Assembly (NCBI RefSeq): GCF_029392095.1
Contig: NZ_CP113930.1
Span: forward strand, 1,871,001-1,935,000
From: Lactobacillus sp. ESL0700
GTDB taxonomy: Bacteria > Bacillota > Bacilli > Lactobacillales > Lactobacillaceae
Length of the DNA stretch: 64,000 bases
Reading direction: 5' to 3'
The position numbers and the translations under genes were made by a program. Numbering within the stretch: position 1 is the stretch's first letter; the number at the start of each line of letters is the position of its first letter. Positions 28,922 through 38,698 of the stretch are shown in pieces. The notes under the pieces were generated by a model. It made no database searches. It had not been told where the DNA came from and saw nothing but the letters and a program-made list of their open reading frames with translations.

Positions 28922-30442
28922 CTATTTATCGTTATCTTCACCTAATTTTATATCGTCATATGAAGTTCCCGTTAATTCCTTAACGACTTTCTTCACCTCA
29001 TCAGTAGCATCAGCTTTAGAGCCACCATTTCTCAAACGTGAAATTTCATCTACAATAATTTTATGATTTTGCTTATTCAACTTAAAAGTAAGTGATGTTA
29101 TTAAGGCAATTAATATTAAAGTACCAGCTCCAAAAACAAGAGCATTTAAAATAGAATGTTGTGTAGCTGCTGATTGCGATGCTGCATTCTTTACAAATCC
29201 ATGTGCATCTAAAAACATACCTACAAAGACTGTTGCCAATGAAGCAGTTAGATTTCTTAACAAAGTTATTACAGATGCAAACACACCCGCTCTATTTTCA
29301 CCAGTAACAATTTCATCCGTATCTGGAATAAATGGATATACGTTCCATGGTGTAAATTCAAGCATTGAACGTCCAATTTGATAAATAAAGGAAATAATAA
29401 ACAACCACATTACTATATTAGATGGTTTGGTTTGACTAATAGAATAGTATCCGCCAAGCATAGCTAACATTAATAAGTACGCACCAACGTACATCCAACG
29501 AGGCCCAATTTTAATAATTAATAATCCACCAATTAATGAAGTAATTAAGCCAACGATTGACAAAGATAGCATATTAGCAGCAACTGTTGCAGTAACTCCC
29601 AATACGTATACACAAAAGTATGTAAAAATAGTATTATATACATCTTTACCAGTGAAAGAAAATAGGTAAATTACTAAATGTTTACGGAAGCTCTTATTTC
29701 TAAAAGTAGAAAAGTAAGATTTAATAGCTTGCCATAAAACTTTTATAGAATGATCTTCTTCATCTGAAACAGCGTTTAAAGTAATTTCATCAACAGGTTT
29801 TTCCCAAGTATTAAACGCTGTAATATAAATAAATGAAATGAAAATAATTGTAAATACTAAACCATTAATAAAGAATGGCATTGGGCTCTTTTGACCCAAG
29901 ATTTTAAATAATTGTCCTGGAATCCAAGTAGCTAGAAAAGTGGCACTTGCCGAACAAAACATTCTTACAGTAGACAGTTTCGTACGTTCATTAAAGTCCG
30001 TTGTCATTTCTGTAGGTAATGTTTCATATGGAATCGTAATAGTAGTAACAACATCAAACAAACAAAATGTTATTAGATAGTACCAGAAATTTAATCCTCC
30101 TACCCACATTAGCGCAAATACAGCTAAAAATGGTGCGCCGAAAAACAAGAAAAAGTGTCGTCTACCGAATCTTTTACCTAACTTAGTTCTGTAAAAGTTA
30201 TCTGAAACACCACCGATTATAAAACCAAAAGTGGCTGAGACAATTTTACCAATGGCTACAATTAATGCCCCTTGTGTGGCACTCAAATTACAAAAGGATG
30301 TATAGAAATATAGAAGCCATGCGCCAATAATTGTTTGGCCACCGCCACCAACAAAGTCAGATACACCATATGCAATAGCTGTCTTAGTTGTTATTTTTCT
30401 TTTTGTATAAACTCTTTTTGAAATTCGATCTAATAAATTCAT
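28922..30442 (-). CDS. GPH family glycoside transporter (GH78/GH38 operon)
   Basis: 506 residues, about 12 membrane helices. Family traits of glycoside-pentoside-hexuronide:cation symporters are IAYGVSDFVGGGG in the first helix, IIGGVSDN (for D-P-x-x-G-x-x-D-N) followed by the charged loop RTKLGKRFGRRH, and VTTITIPYETLPTEMT in helix 4-5. A C-terminal cytoplasmic tail of about 50 polar residues follows the last helix. It sits between the rhamnosidase and mannosidase genes and probably imports the oligosaccharide they cut. The cargo is inferred. Confidence 0.88.
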   Translation of the reverse strand: MNLLDRISKRVYTKRKITTKTAIAYGVSDFVGGGGQTIIGAWLLYFYTSFCNLSATQGALIVAIGKIVSATFGFIIGGVSDNFYRTKLGKRFGRRHFFLFFGAPFLAVFALMWVGGLNFWYYLITFCLFDVVTTITIPYETLPTEMTTDFNERTKLSTVRMFCSASATFLATWIPGQLFKILGQKSPMPFFINGLVFTIIFISFIYITAFNTWEKPVDEITLNAVSDEEDHSIKVLWQAIKSYFSTFRNKSFRKHLVIYLFSFTGKDVYNTIFTYFCVYVLGVTATVAANMLSLSIVGLITSLIGGLLIIKIGPRWMYVGAYLLMLAMLGGYYSISQTKPSNIVMWLFIISFIYQIGRSMLEFTPWNVYPFIPDTDEIVTGENRAGVFASVITLLRNLTASLATVFVGMFLDAHGFVKNAASQSAATQHSILNALVFGAGTLILIALITSLTFKLNKQNHKIIVDEISRLRNGGSKADATDEVKKVVKELTGTSYDDIKLGEDNDK

Positions 30443-30462
30443 TTTTACCTCCTTGTATAAGT

Positions 30463-33090
30463 TTATTTATCAAATTTAATGGTTGAAGCACCGGGATATA
30501 TTAATAAGTAATTATCTTTATTACATGCTTTTCCTGAAATTTCTTTGATAGGTGATTTAAAAGCAAGATTTATTTTGCCAATAGTATTATTCGGGGCTTT
30601 TATCTTTAATACTTTATATTTATCCGTTAATTTATAATCAAAAACTAATTCACCTTGGATTGTTGGAACTTTGGCTGAAATTTCATGTAAATCACCTACA
30701 TGAAAATCAACTGAATATTCCTTAAATCCTGGTTTAATAGGTTCAATACCTAATATGCCTTGGATTATTACTAGTCCGGGAGAAGCTCCCCATGGATGTG
30801 ACATTGTTAGGTTGGGCTTATAATAATTACTCCAAGCCTCGGGAGCAATTGTTGCATGAAGATTATTAAGAATAGCTGCAAATGTTTTTTTATCTTTTCC
30901 ACAATTTGTATTAGTTAATAATTTCAATGCCAATTCTGCATGATGCCCGTTAATTAGACCTTTTAAAATAAAGTAAATGAAATAAATACTACCTACAAAT
31001 TCACCATTATTAGCAACAAACGTACATAATTTATCTGCCATCGCCTGATCTTTAAATACTTGATAACTTAAAGCATAAGCTGAAGCGTGATGCGAACAAT
31101 GCTTGTTTACATTTCCATCCTCATCCATTGAGTCATAAAATATACCTTCTTGTTTATTAAATAGTTTAGTAAGCAATGTATTTTTAATTATTGCTGCTCG
31201 TTTTAAATAAAATTTGCTATCTTGCTCACAATGAAGTTCATTGGCAATTTTAGCCATTATTTGATAGTCGCCTACATAAACAGAGTTAAACGGTGTATTA
31301 TATTTAGATTCAATAAATCCATCTCGTTCTCTTATCGGCCAATCTACCAGACCATTTCCACTAACTAAGCCAACTTTTTCATCAAAGTTATCAGAATCAT
31401 TTGGTCCTCTTAAAAATTTCTTCTTTAAGATTCCATATCGCGTCTTTAATAATGAAATATCACCTGTGTATAAATAGTCATACCAAGCCATTTCAACATT
31501 AAATAATTTATAATCCTCCGGCCAAGTTGGATTATCAAGCAGCCAATCGATTGAATGTCTTGCTAATGAGTAATTAGACGAAATACTATAACTGGTATTT
31601 GCATTGACTAGCAAATCCCCTTCATACGGGCGTCGTTCTCTTGCTTGTGAGTCAACATAAATATCCTGATTTGTAGCTTCGATAGTATATTTAGACATTT
31701 CATATTCAGCATTTAACAATTTGTCATCTGAATAAAAAGAACCTTCATTGTCATCAAATGGCTGTCTCATTGCCCATCCAGTAATATCACCAATATGAAT
31801 TTCACCAACGAATCCTTTTAGTTCTACATATCTAAAATTCTTCATTTGTAAAGTTGAGAAAATATTCTTACCCTGCACTAAGGTCCATTTTTCAACATAA
31901 TCAGGTCCACAAGCTAGGTGATGTCTTACCGTACCATCATCATTCAATTGCTCGCCTGAATAAATAATAGTTTCTTGATCGCAAGTACTATTAATATTTA
32001 CTGCTAAACTACCAATAACCTCTTTACCTAAATCTATTAAAATGTCATTTTCAGCAATTACCTTAATTGTTTGTAATTTAGTAGATAATTTATATCGATA
32101 TGTATTTTCAGACGGATAAGCCGAAACAAATTCGTCATCACCAATTAATGAATATTTTTTTACTAAAGCCTGATTCCAATTATGATCGTCATAACTGTTT
32201 TTCATCCAACCCTGCGGATAATATCGCATATCAACATTTTCTTCAGGCATTTCAAAATACAGACTTCGTATTTTTGAATCAAAATCACCGTAAGCAGCTG
32301 TTGCATCCAATGCTTTCCAATCAGATGAAGTTACTATAACTTGTTGTTGTAGCCCATTTTCTAAATACACGGTTAAAAAAGCGTAAAAAGCACGCTTTTT
32401 GTCAACACCAGTTGCCTTAACAGCAATTAAATTATTTTCCTTAATTAATTCAGTTACATCATAAGAATTATAAAAAATTTGTGTCTTTTTAGTTTCATGA
32501 TAATTTGGATGAGATCTTGCAGATCCTACACCTATACTTTGGCCATTAAAGAAAAGATCACAAGATTGGGATAACGTCGGTTCATTACCCTTTATAACTG
32601 CTGTTAAAATAGCTTTATCAACATTTTCAGTTATTACTTTAAATTGAGGACTTCTAAAAAAGACAGTCGTACCTAAATCTGGTAATTGCTCTTTTCCAGT
32701 TTTATTTAATGACCATATACCCTTAAGTTGATCAAATTTTTCCTGAGAAAATTCTGTTATAAAACAGCTAGGTTTAGAAAATTCACTCTCGTTTCCATTC
32801 TGATCTTTAATACATACACTCCAATAATATAAGGTTCCTGTATCTAATAAATCAGATATTTCTTTGATACATACAGCAGTATTATTATTCGAATTAACCC
32901 ACTTTGAATCAAATAAAAGCTTATTTTTCAAAAGTAAGTCTTTGCTCTTAGCAATTATTATTCTAAATTCTTTTTGAAAACATCCATTTTCATTTTTAAT
33001 TTGCCAACTAAACGTAGGTAGTTGTCTAACGCTATAGGAAAAAGATTTTAAATTGACTTTTAGATTTTCAACTTTTAATTCATTACCCAT
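30463..33090 (-). CDS. Alpha-L-rhamnosidase (GH78)
   Basis: 875 residues from the preferred ATG at 33090, which has AAGGTGATG seven bases upstream; an in-frame start at 33111 overlaps uxaC and lacks a site. Domain order follows GH78: Ig-like N domain (about 10-115), a concanavalin-like domain with FFNGQSIGVGSARSHPNY and SFVSAYP-type segments, then the (alpha/alpha)6 barrel with DSQARERRPYEGD (general acid region), and a C-terminal beta domain with HPWGASPG before it. No signal peptide, so it is cytoplasmic. It removes terminal alpha-L-rhamnose from pectin fragments or flavonoid glycosides. No rhamnose catabolic genes are in the window. Confidence 0.9.
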   Translation of the reverse strand: MGNELKVENLKVNLKSFSYSVRQLPTFSWQIKNENGCFQKEFRIIIAKSKDLLLKNKLLFDSKWVNSNNNTAVCIKEISDLLDTGTLYYWSVCIKDQNGNESEFSKPSCFITEFSQEKFDQLKGIWSLNKTGKEQLPDLGTTVFFRSPQFKVITENVDKAILTAVIKGNEPTLSQSCDLFFNGQSIGVGSARSHPNYHETKKTQIFYNSYDVTELIKENNLIAVKATGVDKKRAFYAFLTVYLENGLQQQVIVTSSDWKALDATAAYGDFDSKIRSLYFEMPEENVDMRYYPQGWMKNSYDDHNWNQALVKKYSLIGDDEFVSAYPSENTYRYKLSTKLQTIKVIAENDILIDLGKEVIGSLAVNINSTCDQETIIYSGEQLNDDGTVRHHLACGPDYVEKWTLVQGKNIFSTLQMKNFRYVELKGFVGEIHIGDITGWAMRQPFDDNEGSFYSDDKLLNAEYEMSKYTIEATNQDIYVDSQARERRPYEGDLLVNANTSYSISSNYSLARHSIDWLLDNPTWPEDYKLFNVEMAWYDYLYTGDISLLKTRYGILKKKFLRGPNDSDNFDEKVGLVSGNGLVDWPIRERDGFIESKYNTPFNSVYVGDYQIMAKIANELHCEQDSKFYLKRAAIIKNTLLTKLFNKQEGIFYDSMDEDGNVNKHCSHHASAYALSYQVFKDQAMADKLCTFVANNGEFVGSIYFIYFILKGLINGHHAELALKLLTNTNCGKDKKTFAAILNNLHATIAPEAWSNYYKPNLTMSHPWGASPGLVIIQGILGIEPIKPGFKEYSVDFHVGDLHEISAKVPTIQGELVFDYKLTDKYKVLKIKAPNNTIGKINLAFKSPIKEISGKACNKDNYLLIYPGASTIKFDK

Positions 33091-33107
33091 ATAAAACATC
33101 ACCTTAA

Positions 33108-34520
33108 TCAAAATCCAAAATAATTTTTGGCGTTGTTATATGAAATATCTTCAACAATTTGGCCTAAATAATCATAATCTTCAGGTAATTGGCCACGTTC
33201 GACCCATTCACCAATTAAGTTACACAAAACTCGTCTAAAATATTCATGTCTTGGATAAGATAAAAAGCTGCGTGAGTCCGTCAGCATCCCAACAAAATTA
33301 GCTAATAAACTTTGTTGCGCCATTGTTCTAAGCTGTCTTTCCATACCTTCACGGGTATCGTTGAACCACCAAGCACAACCAAGCTGTAATTTTTGGGCAC
33401 TGCCTTCATAAAAGTCTCCCATGCCAGTTGCTAATTGCATCCAGTCATTAGGATTAAGGGAATACAGGATAGTCTTGGGAATATTGTCCTCATTTTGCAT
33501 GTCAGATAGCAGACGCATCATATTGTCTGCAATATCAGCTTGTGTTCCCATTGAGTCGAAGCCTGTATCAGCGCCAATTTTGGTAAACATTGGTTTGTTG
33601 GCATTGCGTAATGCATTAATATGAAATTGCATTGTCCAGCCAAATTTATTATTCAGACGCATTAAAGCTTCTACCAGACCGGTCACGTAAGCATCTACTT
33701 CAAAAATTCTCAGTTCTTGTTTATTAATTGCCTTAGCAACAATCTTATCTAGTTCTTCAGGTGTAACCTTAACAAAATGGAAAGTATTCAAGCCATGATC
33801 GGATAGCTTACCACCATGAGCTTGGAAAAATTCAAACCGCTTTTCCAAGGCTTTAACTAAACTCTTAAAGTCGGTAATCGAAACTTGAGCTGCATTACCT
33901 AATTCTTGTAAGTACTCTGCATACGTTGGCGCTGTTATAGCAAAAGCTTTATCAGGCCGCATTGCTGGTAGAACTTTAAAACCATTCTTCTGCTCTTCTT
34001 TTTGCAATAATTCGTGATAATGCAAATCAGAAGCAGGATCATCCGTCGTACAAACAACTTTGACATTTGAATTCTTAATCAGATTACGGGGTTTAAAGTC
34101 TTCTGTGGCCAGCATTTTATTAGCTTTATCCCAAATCTCCTTAACGTTCTTTTCGTTAAAAGTATCATCAATGCCGAAAAATCTTTTTAGTTCAAGATGA
34201 GTCCATTCAAATAGCGGATTACCAATTGCTTTTTCAATGGTCTTAGCCCAAGCAACCATTTTTTCATAATCGTCGCCGTCGCCCGTGATTAATTCTTCGG
34301 GAACACCATTTGCTCGCATTAGTCGCCATTTATAATGATCACCAAACAAGCCATCATTAATCCATATCCGGGTTAAATTGGGATAATTTTTATTCTCATA
34401 AATCTCTTTAGGATCTAAATGGCAATGAAAATCAATGATTGGCATCTTAGCTGCGTGCTCATGGAACAATCTTTTGGCAGGTTCATTAGTTAGTAAGAAG
34501 TCTTTATTTAATAATGTCAT
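33108..34520 (-). CDS. uxaC: Uronate isomerase, copy 1
   Basis: 470 residues. Converts D-galacturonate to D-tagaturonate and D-glucuronate to D-fructuronate. It is an amidohydrolase-fold enzyme with [10 protein letters not shown] (metal ligands His32 and His34), [20 protein letters not shown] and [19 protein letters not shown], all UxaC signatures. It is the first gene of the operon with GH78, GPH, GH38 and lacLM, behind a promoter with a cre-like site and the shared 14-bp element. A second copy of equal length is encoded at 38699-40111. The stop overlaps the upstream edge of the GH78 gene region, indicating tight coupling. Confidence 0.95.
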   Translation of the reverse strand: MTLLNKDFLLTNEPAKRLFHEHAAKMPIIDFHCHLDPKEIYENKNYPNLTRIWINDGLFGDHYKWRLMRANGVPEELITGDGDDYEKMVAWAKTIEKAIGNPLFEWTHLELKRFFGIDDTFNEKNVKEIWDKANKMLATEDFKPRNLIKNSNVKVVCTTDDPASDLHYHELLQKEEQKNGFKVLPAMRPDKAFAITAPTYAEYLQELGNAAQVSITDFKSLVKALEKRFEFFQAHGGKLSDHGLNTFHFVKVTPEELDKIVAKAINKQELRIFEVDAYVTGLVEALMRLNNKFGWTMQFHINALRNANKPMFTKIGADTGFDSMGTQADIADNMMRLLSDMQNEDNIPKTILYSLNPNDWMQLATGMGDFYEGSAQKLQLGCAWWFNDTREGMERQLRTMAQQSLLANFVGMLTDSRSFLSYPRHEYFRRVLCNLIGEWVERGQLPEDYDYLGQIVEDISYNNAKNYFGF

Positions 34521-34548
34521 TTTTTACTGCCTTTCTAATTTTAATTCT

Positions 34549-34606
34549 AATATATTAGTATACGTGAAATCGATTACATAGTATTATTAAAATAAATTTT
34601 TGTCAA
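34549..34606 (-). promoter_or_regulatory. Promoter, cre and shared 14-bp operator of the uxaC1 operon
   Basis: Minus strand: TTGACA (34606-34601), 17 bp, TACTAT (34583-34578). Directly downstream of the -10 lies the cre-like TGTAATCGATTTCA (34578-34565), then TATACTAATATATT (34562-34549). On the plus strand the last reads AATATATTAGTATA, the same as at 43471 and 44401. Confidence 0.8.
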
Positions 34607-34666
34607 CCAAAAATTTATGCCGATATACTATACTGAAGAATAAAAAGTCAGATTTCCATAAATAAA

Positions 34667-34749
34667 AAAAGAAGAAATAGCCTATCAATTCAACGAATTA
34701 ATACTCTTTCAAAAATAATAAAATTCGTTTTTTGACTATTTCTTCTTTT
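34667..34749 (-). terminator. Long terminator hairpin of the acyltransferase operon
   Basis: AAAAGAAGAAATAG (34667-34680) and CTATTTCTTCTTTT (34736-34749) form a 14-bp outer stem, with an inner ACGAATT/AATTCGT stem; a T run follows on the minus strand. Confidence 0.7.
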
Positions 34750-34796
34750 ATTTTTTACCGAATAATTTTTATCAAGTAAATTTTATATTTTTCCAT

Positions 34797-36032
34797 TTAA
34801 TGATTAATAATTGCATTAAGTGAAAAATTATTTATCATATCACGCATGTTAGCTGCAATCGCCATCCCGCAATCGTATTCTGCTTGTGTGCCACTCATGT
34901 TAAATGCCAAATTTAGGCATCCCCCATATGTTGCCACCGCTATTTGATACATTGGTGCAGTTCTAAAACCACCAGTTAATATTACCCGCTTTATTTCAGT
35001 AGCACCAAAGGCCAGCTTTTCCTCGTCAACAATGCCAAAATTAGTATACGCAATATCGCGAACGTGGTAGTTATCTTGCACAACTTGTTGGAGTTTAGTT
35101 AACGGTTCTGTATGATACTGCAGCAGCAAATCCTTAATGGAATCAAAACATTGAAAATTATTTTTCAGCGTTAACATTTCATCATGAACTCGAAGCACTA
35201 AATCGCTAAAGTTCTCACTTAACGACGTCGTAATTGTGATATTGTATCTTGAAGTTAAGTTTGCAACCTGAACACCATTAACTTTCGGACCAAATTTACG
35301 CATATCTGTTGGACAGGCCAGCGAAATATCCGGCACCCCAGCAAAACGTTGAATAGTACGCCCAAAAGCCGTCATTACAACATCATTAACAGTTACTCCT
35401 TTTAGATGAGCCGCCTCAATCAACTGAGTAGTTTCTGTTTTAGTTAGACTAAGACTGCCAACATAGCGGGCTTTCTGACCGTTACTAGCAATAGCCGGCA
35501 GTAAAAGCGGATTAACAGGATGGTCAGTTTGTTTTGCCGGGACTTTTTGATAATTACTTATTAATTGCTCTAGCCAAGCAATTTTTTGGTAATTATGAAT
35601 ATTGGTTAATGCTCGTGGTCCCTCCGAATACGCTTTTGCTAGCAAATACAGTAATTGCTTACTGCCAGCACCATCTGTCAAAATATGACTTAAGTAAATA
35701 ACCAACTTGGTTTGCCTGTGATAATCACACCAGTAAATCTTAATTTGCGGTTCACGCATTAAGTTCCAATTTTTGATATCTTCATCAGGATAAGTAACAT
35801 TGTACTTAATTACTTGTTCAGCGCTGTCTGCTATTTGAACAAAACTATTTGTAGCAAGGTCATAGCAACACAGTAATTCGGGAACTACTTGTATTGTAGC
35901 AGCTAAAGCAGCAGTAAATCGCTGGCGATTTAGTTGTGAAGTAAAATCAAGTTCGCATCTAATAATGGGATACATTGTATCTAAGTCAACTGTATGAAGA
36001 ATATTTAATGGTTCACCTACATATTTACGCAT
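34797..36032 (-). CDS. Condensation-domain-fold acyltransferase-like protein
   Basis: 411 residues, no membrane helix or signal peptide. The active-site motif HxxxDG is seen as HILTDG at 116-121, in VIYLSHILTDGAGSKQLLYL, the hallmark of the chloramphenicol acetyltransferase/condensation/PapA/AtfA superfamily. SLACPTDMRKF followed later by TNFGIV corresponds to the second subdomain latch. Enzymes of this fold transfer acyl groups from a thioester to an alcohol or amine. There is no carrier protein, adenylation domain or ketosynthase nearby. It is the last gene of an operon with a LacI-type regulator and a secreted polygalacturonase, 21 bp after it. Substrate unknown; a role in acyl transfer on sugars or alcohols is only a possibility. 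Confidence 0.7.
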   Translation of the reverse strand: MRKYVGEPLNILHTVDLDTMYPIIRCELDFTSQLNRQRFTAALAATIQVVPELLCCYDLATNSFVQIADSAEQVIKYNVTYPDEDIKNWNLMREPQIKIYWCDYHRQTKLVIYLSHILTDGAGSKQLLYLLAKAYSEGPRALTNIHNYQKIAWLEQLISNYQKVPAKQTDHPVNPLLLPAIASNGQKARYVGSLSLTKTETTQLIEAAHLKGVTVNDVVMTAFGRTIQRFAGVPDISLACPTDMRKFGPKVNGVQVANLTSRYNITITTSLSENFSDLVLRVHDEMLTLKNNFQCFDSIKDLLLQYHTEPLTKLQQVVQDNYHVRDIAYTNFGIVDEEKLAFGATEIKRVILTGGFRTAPMYQIAVATYGGCLNLAFNMSGTQAEYDCGMAIAANMRDMINNFSLNAIINH

Positions 36033-36053
36033 TAATAAACATCTTCTTTCGGA

Positions 36054-37454
36054 TTAATTCTTCCAATTCAAATCTTGATTATTCACATTATGAACAAACT
36101 TTTCAGTGGTTATCCCCTTAATTGACACGTTATTCAGATGAACATTAGTCGTATTTTCAAACCAAAAGCCAGAATCCGCATATTTTTGTGCATGATCAAT
36201 CATTTCTGGCTCCTGAGCAACTGCATTGGGTGCCATCGTTACAGAATAGTTCGAAAGTGTTACCCCATCAACTGGAGATTCTGGTATGCCATAAATAAAT
36301 CCAGCTACAGAAGAAACATCAGTTGCAGTAATATTAGTCAGACTAATGTTACTAATAGCTGGGGTACCCGAAGTAATTGGCTGCTTGGTATTAGATAAAT
36401 AATTGTTCGCAGTTGCACCACTTTTACCATAAAATTCATTAATTGCTAATGGCGTGATGACACCCTGCATAATAATATTAGAAACAGTAACATTACTAAT
36501 CTGACCGCCGCGACCGCGTCTTGTTTTCATTCTGATGCCACGATCTGTATGATCAAAAATATTATTACTGATAATGACATTATGAATGCCGCCACTCATT
36601 TCACTACCAAAAACAACACCACCATGCCCGTGCTGCATTAAATTATTGCTGATAATAATGTTATGACTGGAGCTTTTAGGATTGGTAGTTTCAATTCCTG
36701 ACTTAATTGCAATACAGTCATCCCCATCACTAATTGTATTATTTAAAATTTTGACATTGTTCGAAGACTCGGGATCAATTCCATCAGTATTAGGTGAAGT
36801 CAAGGGATTATCAATTGTGATCCCCTGGATTAATACGTTCTCACTTTCTAATGGGTGAATTGTCCATGCAGGTGAATTAACTAGTTTAATACCCTGAATT
36901 TTAATTTGTGAACTATGGTCAAAAGCTAACAAAAATGGTCTGGTATATTTAAAAGACGTTGTTGGTGCATTTTTCAGTGGTCCCTGCTTAGCCTTTTTGT
37001 ACATTTTCCACCAAGCTTGACCATTACCATCCAAAGTACCACTGCCAGTGATAGCGGCATTATAAATATTATTGCCGTAGATATCTGGATGCCGCATCTT
37101 AATAGCGGCGCCCTCATATCTGGTATTAACTGCTGGAAAGGCAGAAAACTTATCTGAAAAGACAAGCTTAGCACCGCGATCTAGGTGTAAATTGACATTA
37201 CTCTTTAAATTTAAATATTTTAAGTAATATGTGCCGGGAGCGATAATTACCTTGCCGCCACCAACTTTGGCAATATGATTAATGGCTGACTGAATTTGTT
37301 GCGTCGTGTCTTTTTTACTTACATGCTTTTGTTTAATTGCAACAGTTTCTTTAGCCGCTTTAGCTTCTGCACGCAAAGTAAAACTTGCACCACTAAGTAT
37401 GATTCCCATTGCAATCAGTCCATTAACAAAAATTCTTTTGAAGATATGCTTCAC
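36054..37454 (-). CDS. Secreted polygalacturonase (GH28)
   Basis: 466 residues. Residues 1-32 are a signal peptide (KRIFVNGLIAMGIILSGASF, cleavage near AEA). The right-handed beta-helix carries all four GH28 signatures: NTD (222-224), the catalytic pair in GDDCIAIK (Asp245, Asp246), GHG (276-278) and RMK (308-310, usual RIK). It cuts homogalacturonan outside the cell. There is no wall-anchoring LPxTG or SLAP module, so it is probably released. The product, galacturonate or oligogalacturonate, would feed the GPH transporter and the uxaC/uxaE genes close by. It is the middle gene of the LacI-GH28-acyltransferase operon. Confidence 0.93.
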   Translation of the reverse strand: MKHIFKRIFVNGLIAMGIILSGASFTLRAEAKAAKETVAIKQKHVSKKDTTQQIQSAINHIAKVGGGKVIIAPGTYYLKYLNLKSNVNLHLDRGAKLVFSDKFSAFPAVNTRYEGAAIKMRHPDIYGNNIYNAAITGSGTLDGNGQAWWKMYKKAKQGPLKNAPTTSFKYTRPFLLAFDHSSQIKIQGIKLVNSPAWTIHPLESENVLIQGITIDNPLTSPNTDGIDPESSNNVKILNNTISDGDDCIAIKSGIETTNPKSSSHNIIISNNLMQHGHGGVVFGSEMSGGIHNVIISNNIFDHTDRGIRMKTRRGRGGQISNVTVSNIIMQGVITPLAINEFYGKSGATANNYLSNTKQPITSGTPAISNISLTNITATDVSSVAGFIYGIPESPVDGVTLSNYSVTMAPNAVAQEPEMIDHAQKYADSGFWFENTTNVHLNNVSIKGITTEKFVHNVNNQDLNWKN

Positions 37455-37477
37455 TTTTACCTCCCATCTTTATAAAA

Positions 37478-38515
37478 CTAACTATCTCGCTTGATATTTA
37501 AAACCGAATTACGGACAATAATTTCTGGGTTAATTATTTTTTGCTCAATTGCTTCTTGCTGATCGCCAGCCATAATTTTCATCAGCTGCGAAATACCAAG
37601 TTGAACAATGACAGACGTGGGTTTGCGAACAGTAGTCAATGCTGGAACCAAATATTTAGAATAGCTCATATCATCAAAGCCGATAAAAGAGATATCCTCT
37701 GGAATTTTATAGCCCAATTCAATACATGCATTAATTGCGCCAACTGCCATATCGTCATTTTCACAAATAACACAAGTTGGGATATTGCTGCTGGACAAAA
37801 TCTGCCGCATTAAAACATTGCCACTCTTTGGCCGATAATCGCCTTGCTTGATTAATGTAGGATCAAGTTTAATATTATTAGCACGAATTGCGGACATAAA
37901 ACCTTTAGTTCTTAGTTTAGCTGACTCAAATGTACTTAGTCCTTTGATTAATGCAAATTTACGATGGCCCATCCTAATAGCATATTCAGTCGCAATTTTG
38001 CCGCCAAGTTCATCACCAATCGCATAGTTATTAATATCCTTGCGTCTAATTACCCTATTCAAAATAACTAGCGGAACACCAATTTTGTGCAAATATTCAA
38101 TAAATTGATCATCAGAAGCAGATTGGCTCAGTAAGATAATGCCATCAAAGTTGCTAACCGAGACACTGTGGTCTGCCATTGCATTATCAATGCTATTAAT
38201 TGACAAAGAATAGCCAGTCGGCAATATTTTTTGTGTTTGTTCAATTACATCTGTCAAAAAGCTAGCAGATGTTCCCGTATTTAAATCTGTAAAGAAAATC
38301 CCAATCATATATGAGCGATTGGTTACCAAACTTTTAGCATTAATATTAGGAACATAACCTACTTCTTGAGCAATTTTAACTATTTTTTCCCGTGTTTGTG
38401 GCTTAACTAATGAACTGCCATTTAAAGCTCGAGAAACTGTTGTGTGTGAAACATTGGCCAATTTAGCAATCGTTCTGATTGTTACAACATTGCCACCTTT
38501 ATTAATATCTTTCAT
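37478..38515 (-). CDS. LacI family regulator of the polygalacturonase operon
   Basis: 345 residues. The LacI helix-turn-helix and hinge are TIRTIAKLANVSHTTVSRAL and VPNINAKSLVT, with about 14 extra residues before them; the effector domain follows. I use the ATG at 38515 because AAAGGGAAG precedes it at the right distance; no start codon exists nearer to the helix-turn-helix. It lies 23 bp upstream of the polygalacturonase on the same strand, so it is the first gene of that operon and probably controls it. The effector may be a galacturonate or an oligomer; inferred from context only. Confidence 0.87.
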   Translation of the reverse strand: MKDINKGGNVVTIRTIAKLANVSHTTVSRALNGSSLVKPQTREKIVKIAQEVGYVPNINAKSLVTNRSYMIGIFFTDLNTGTSASFLTDVIEQTQKILPTGYSLSINSIDNAMADHSVSVSNFDGIILLSQSASDDQFIEYLHKIGVPLVILNRVIRRKDINNYAIGDELGGKIATEYAIRMGHRKFALIKGLSTFESAKLRTKGFMSAIRANNIKLDPTLIKQGDYRPKSGNVLMRQILSSSNIPTCVICENDDMAVGAINACIELGYKIPEDISFIGFDDMSYSKYLVPALTTVRKPTSVIVQLGISQLMKIMAGDQQEAIEQKIINPEIIVRNSVLNIKRDS

Positions 38516-38595
38516 CACTGCCACTTCCCTTTACATAATGTGTTAGTTTTAGTAAAAATTATTATGGCTGTAACAAAAGAAATGGTCAAGCCTAG

Positions 38596-38636
38596 AAAAG
38601 GCACCTAGAATTATTTGTATTTCTAAGTGCCTTTTT
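38596..38636 (-). terminator. Terminator of the GPH-uxaE-uxaC2 operon
   Basis: AAAAGGCACCTAGAA / TTCTAAGTGCCTTTT stem with one mismatch and a ten-base loop, T runs on both strands, between uxaC2 and the LacI-type gene. Confidence 0.75.
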
Positions 38637-38698
38637 TGCCGTTTGATTTTTTACGAAATTGAAATTAGTTTTTTAAAGATTATTTATGTATTTATTTT

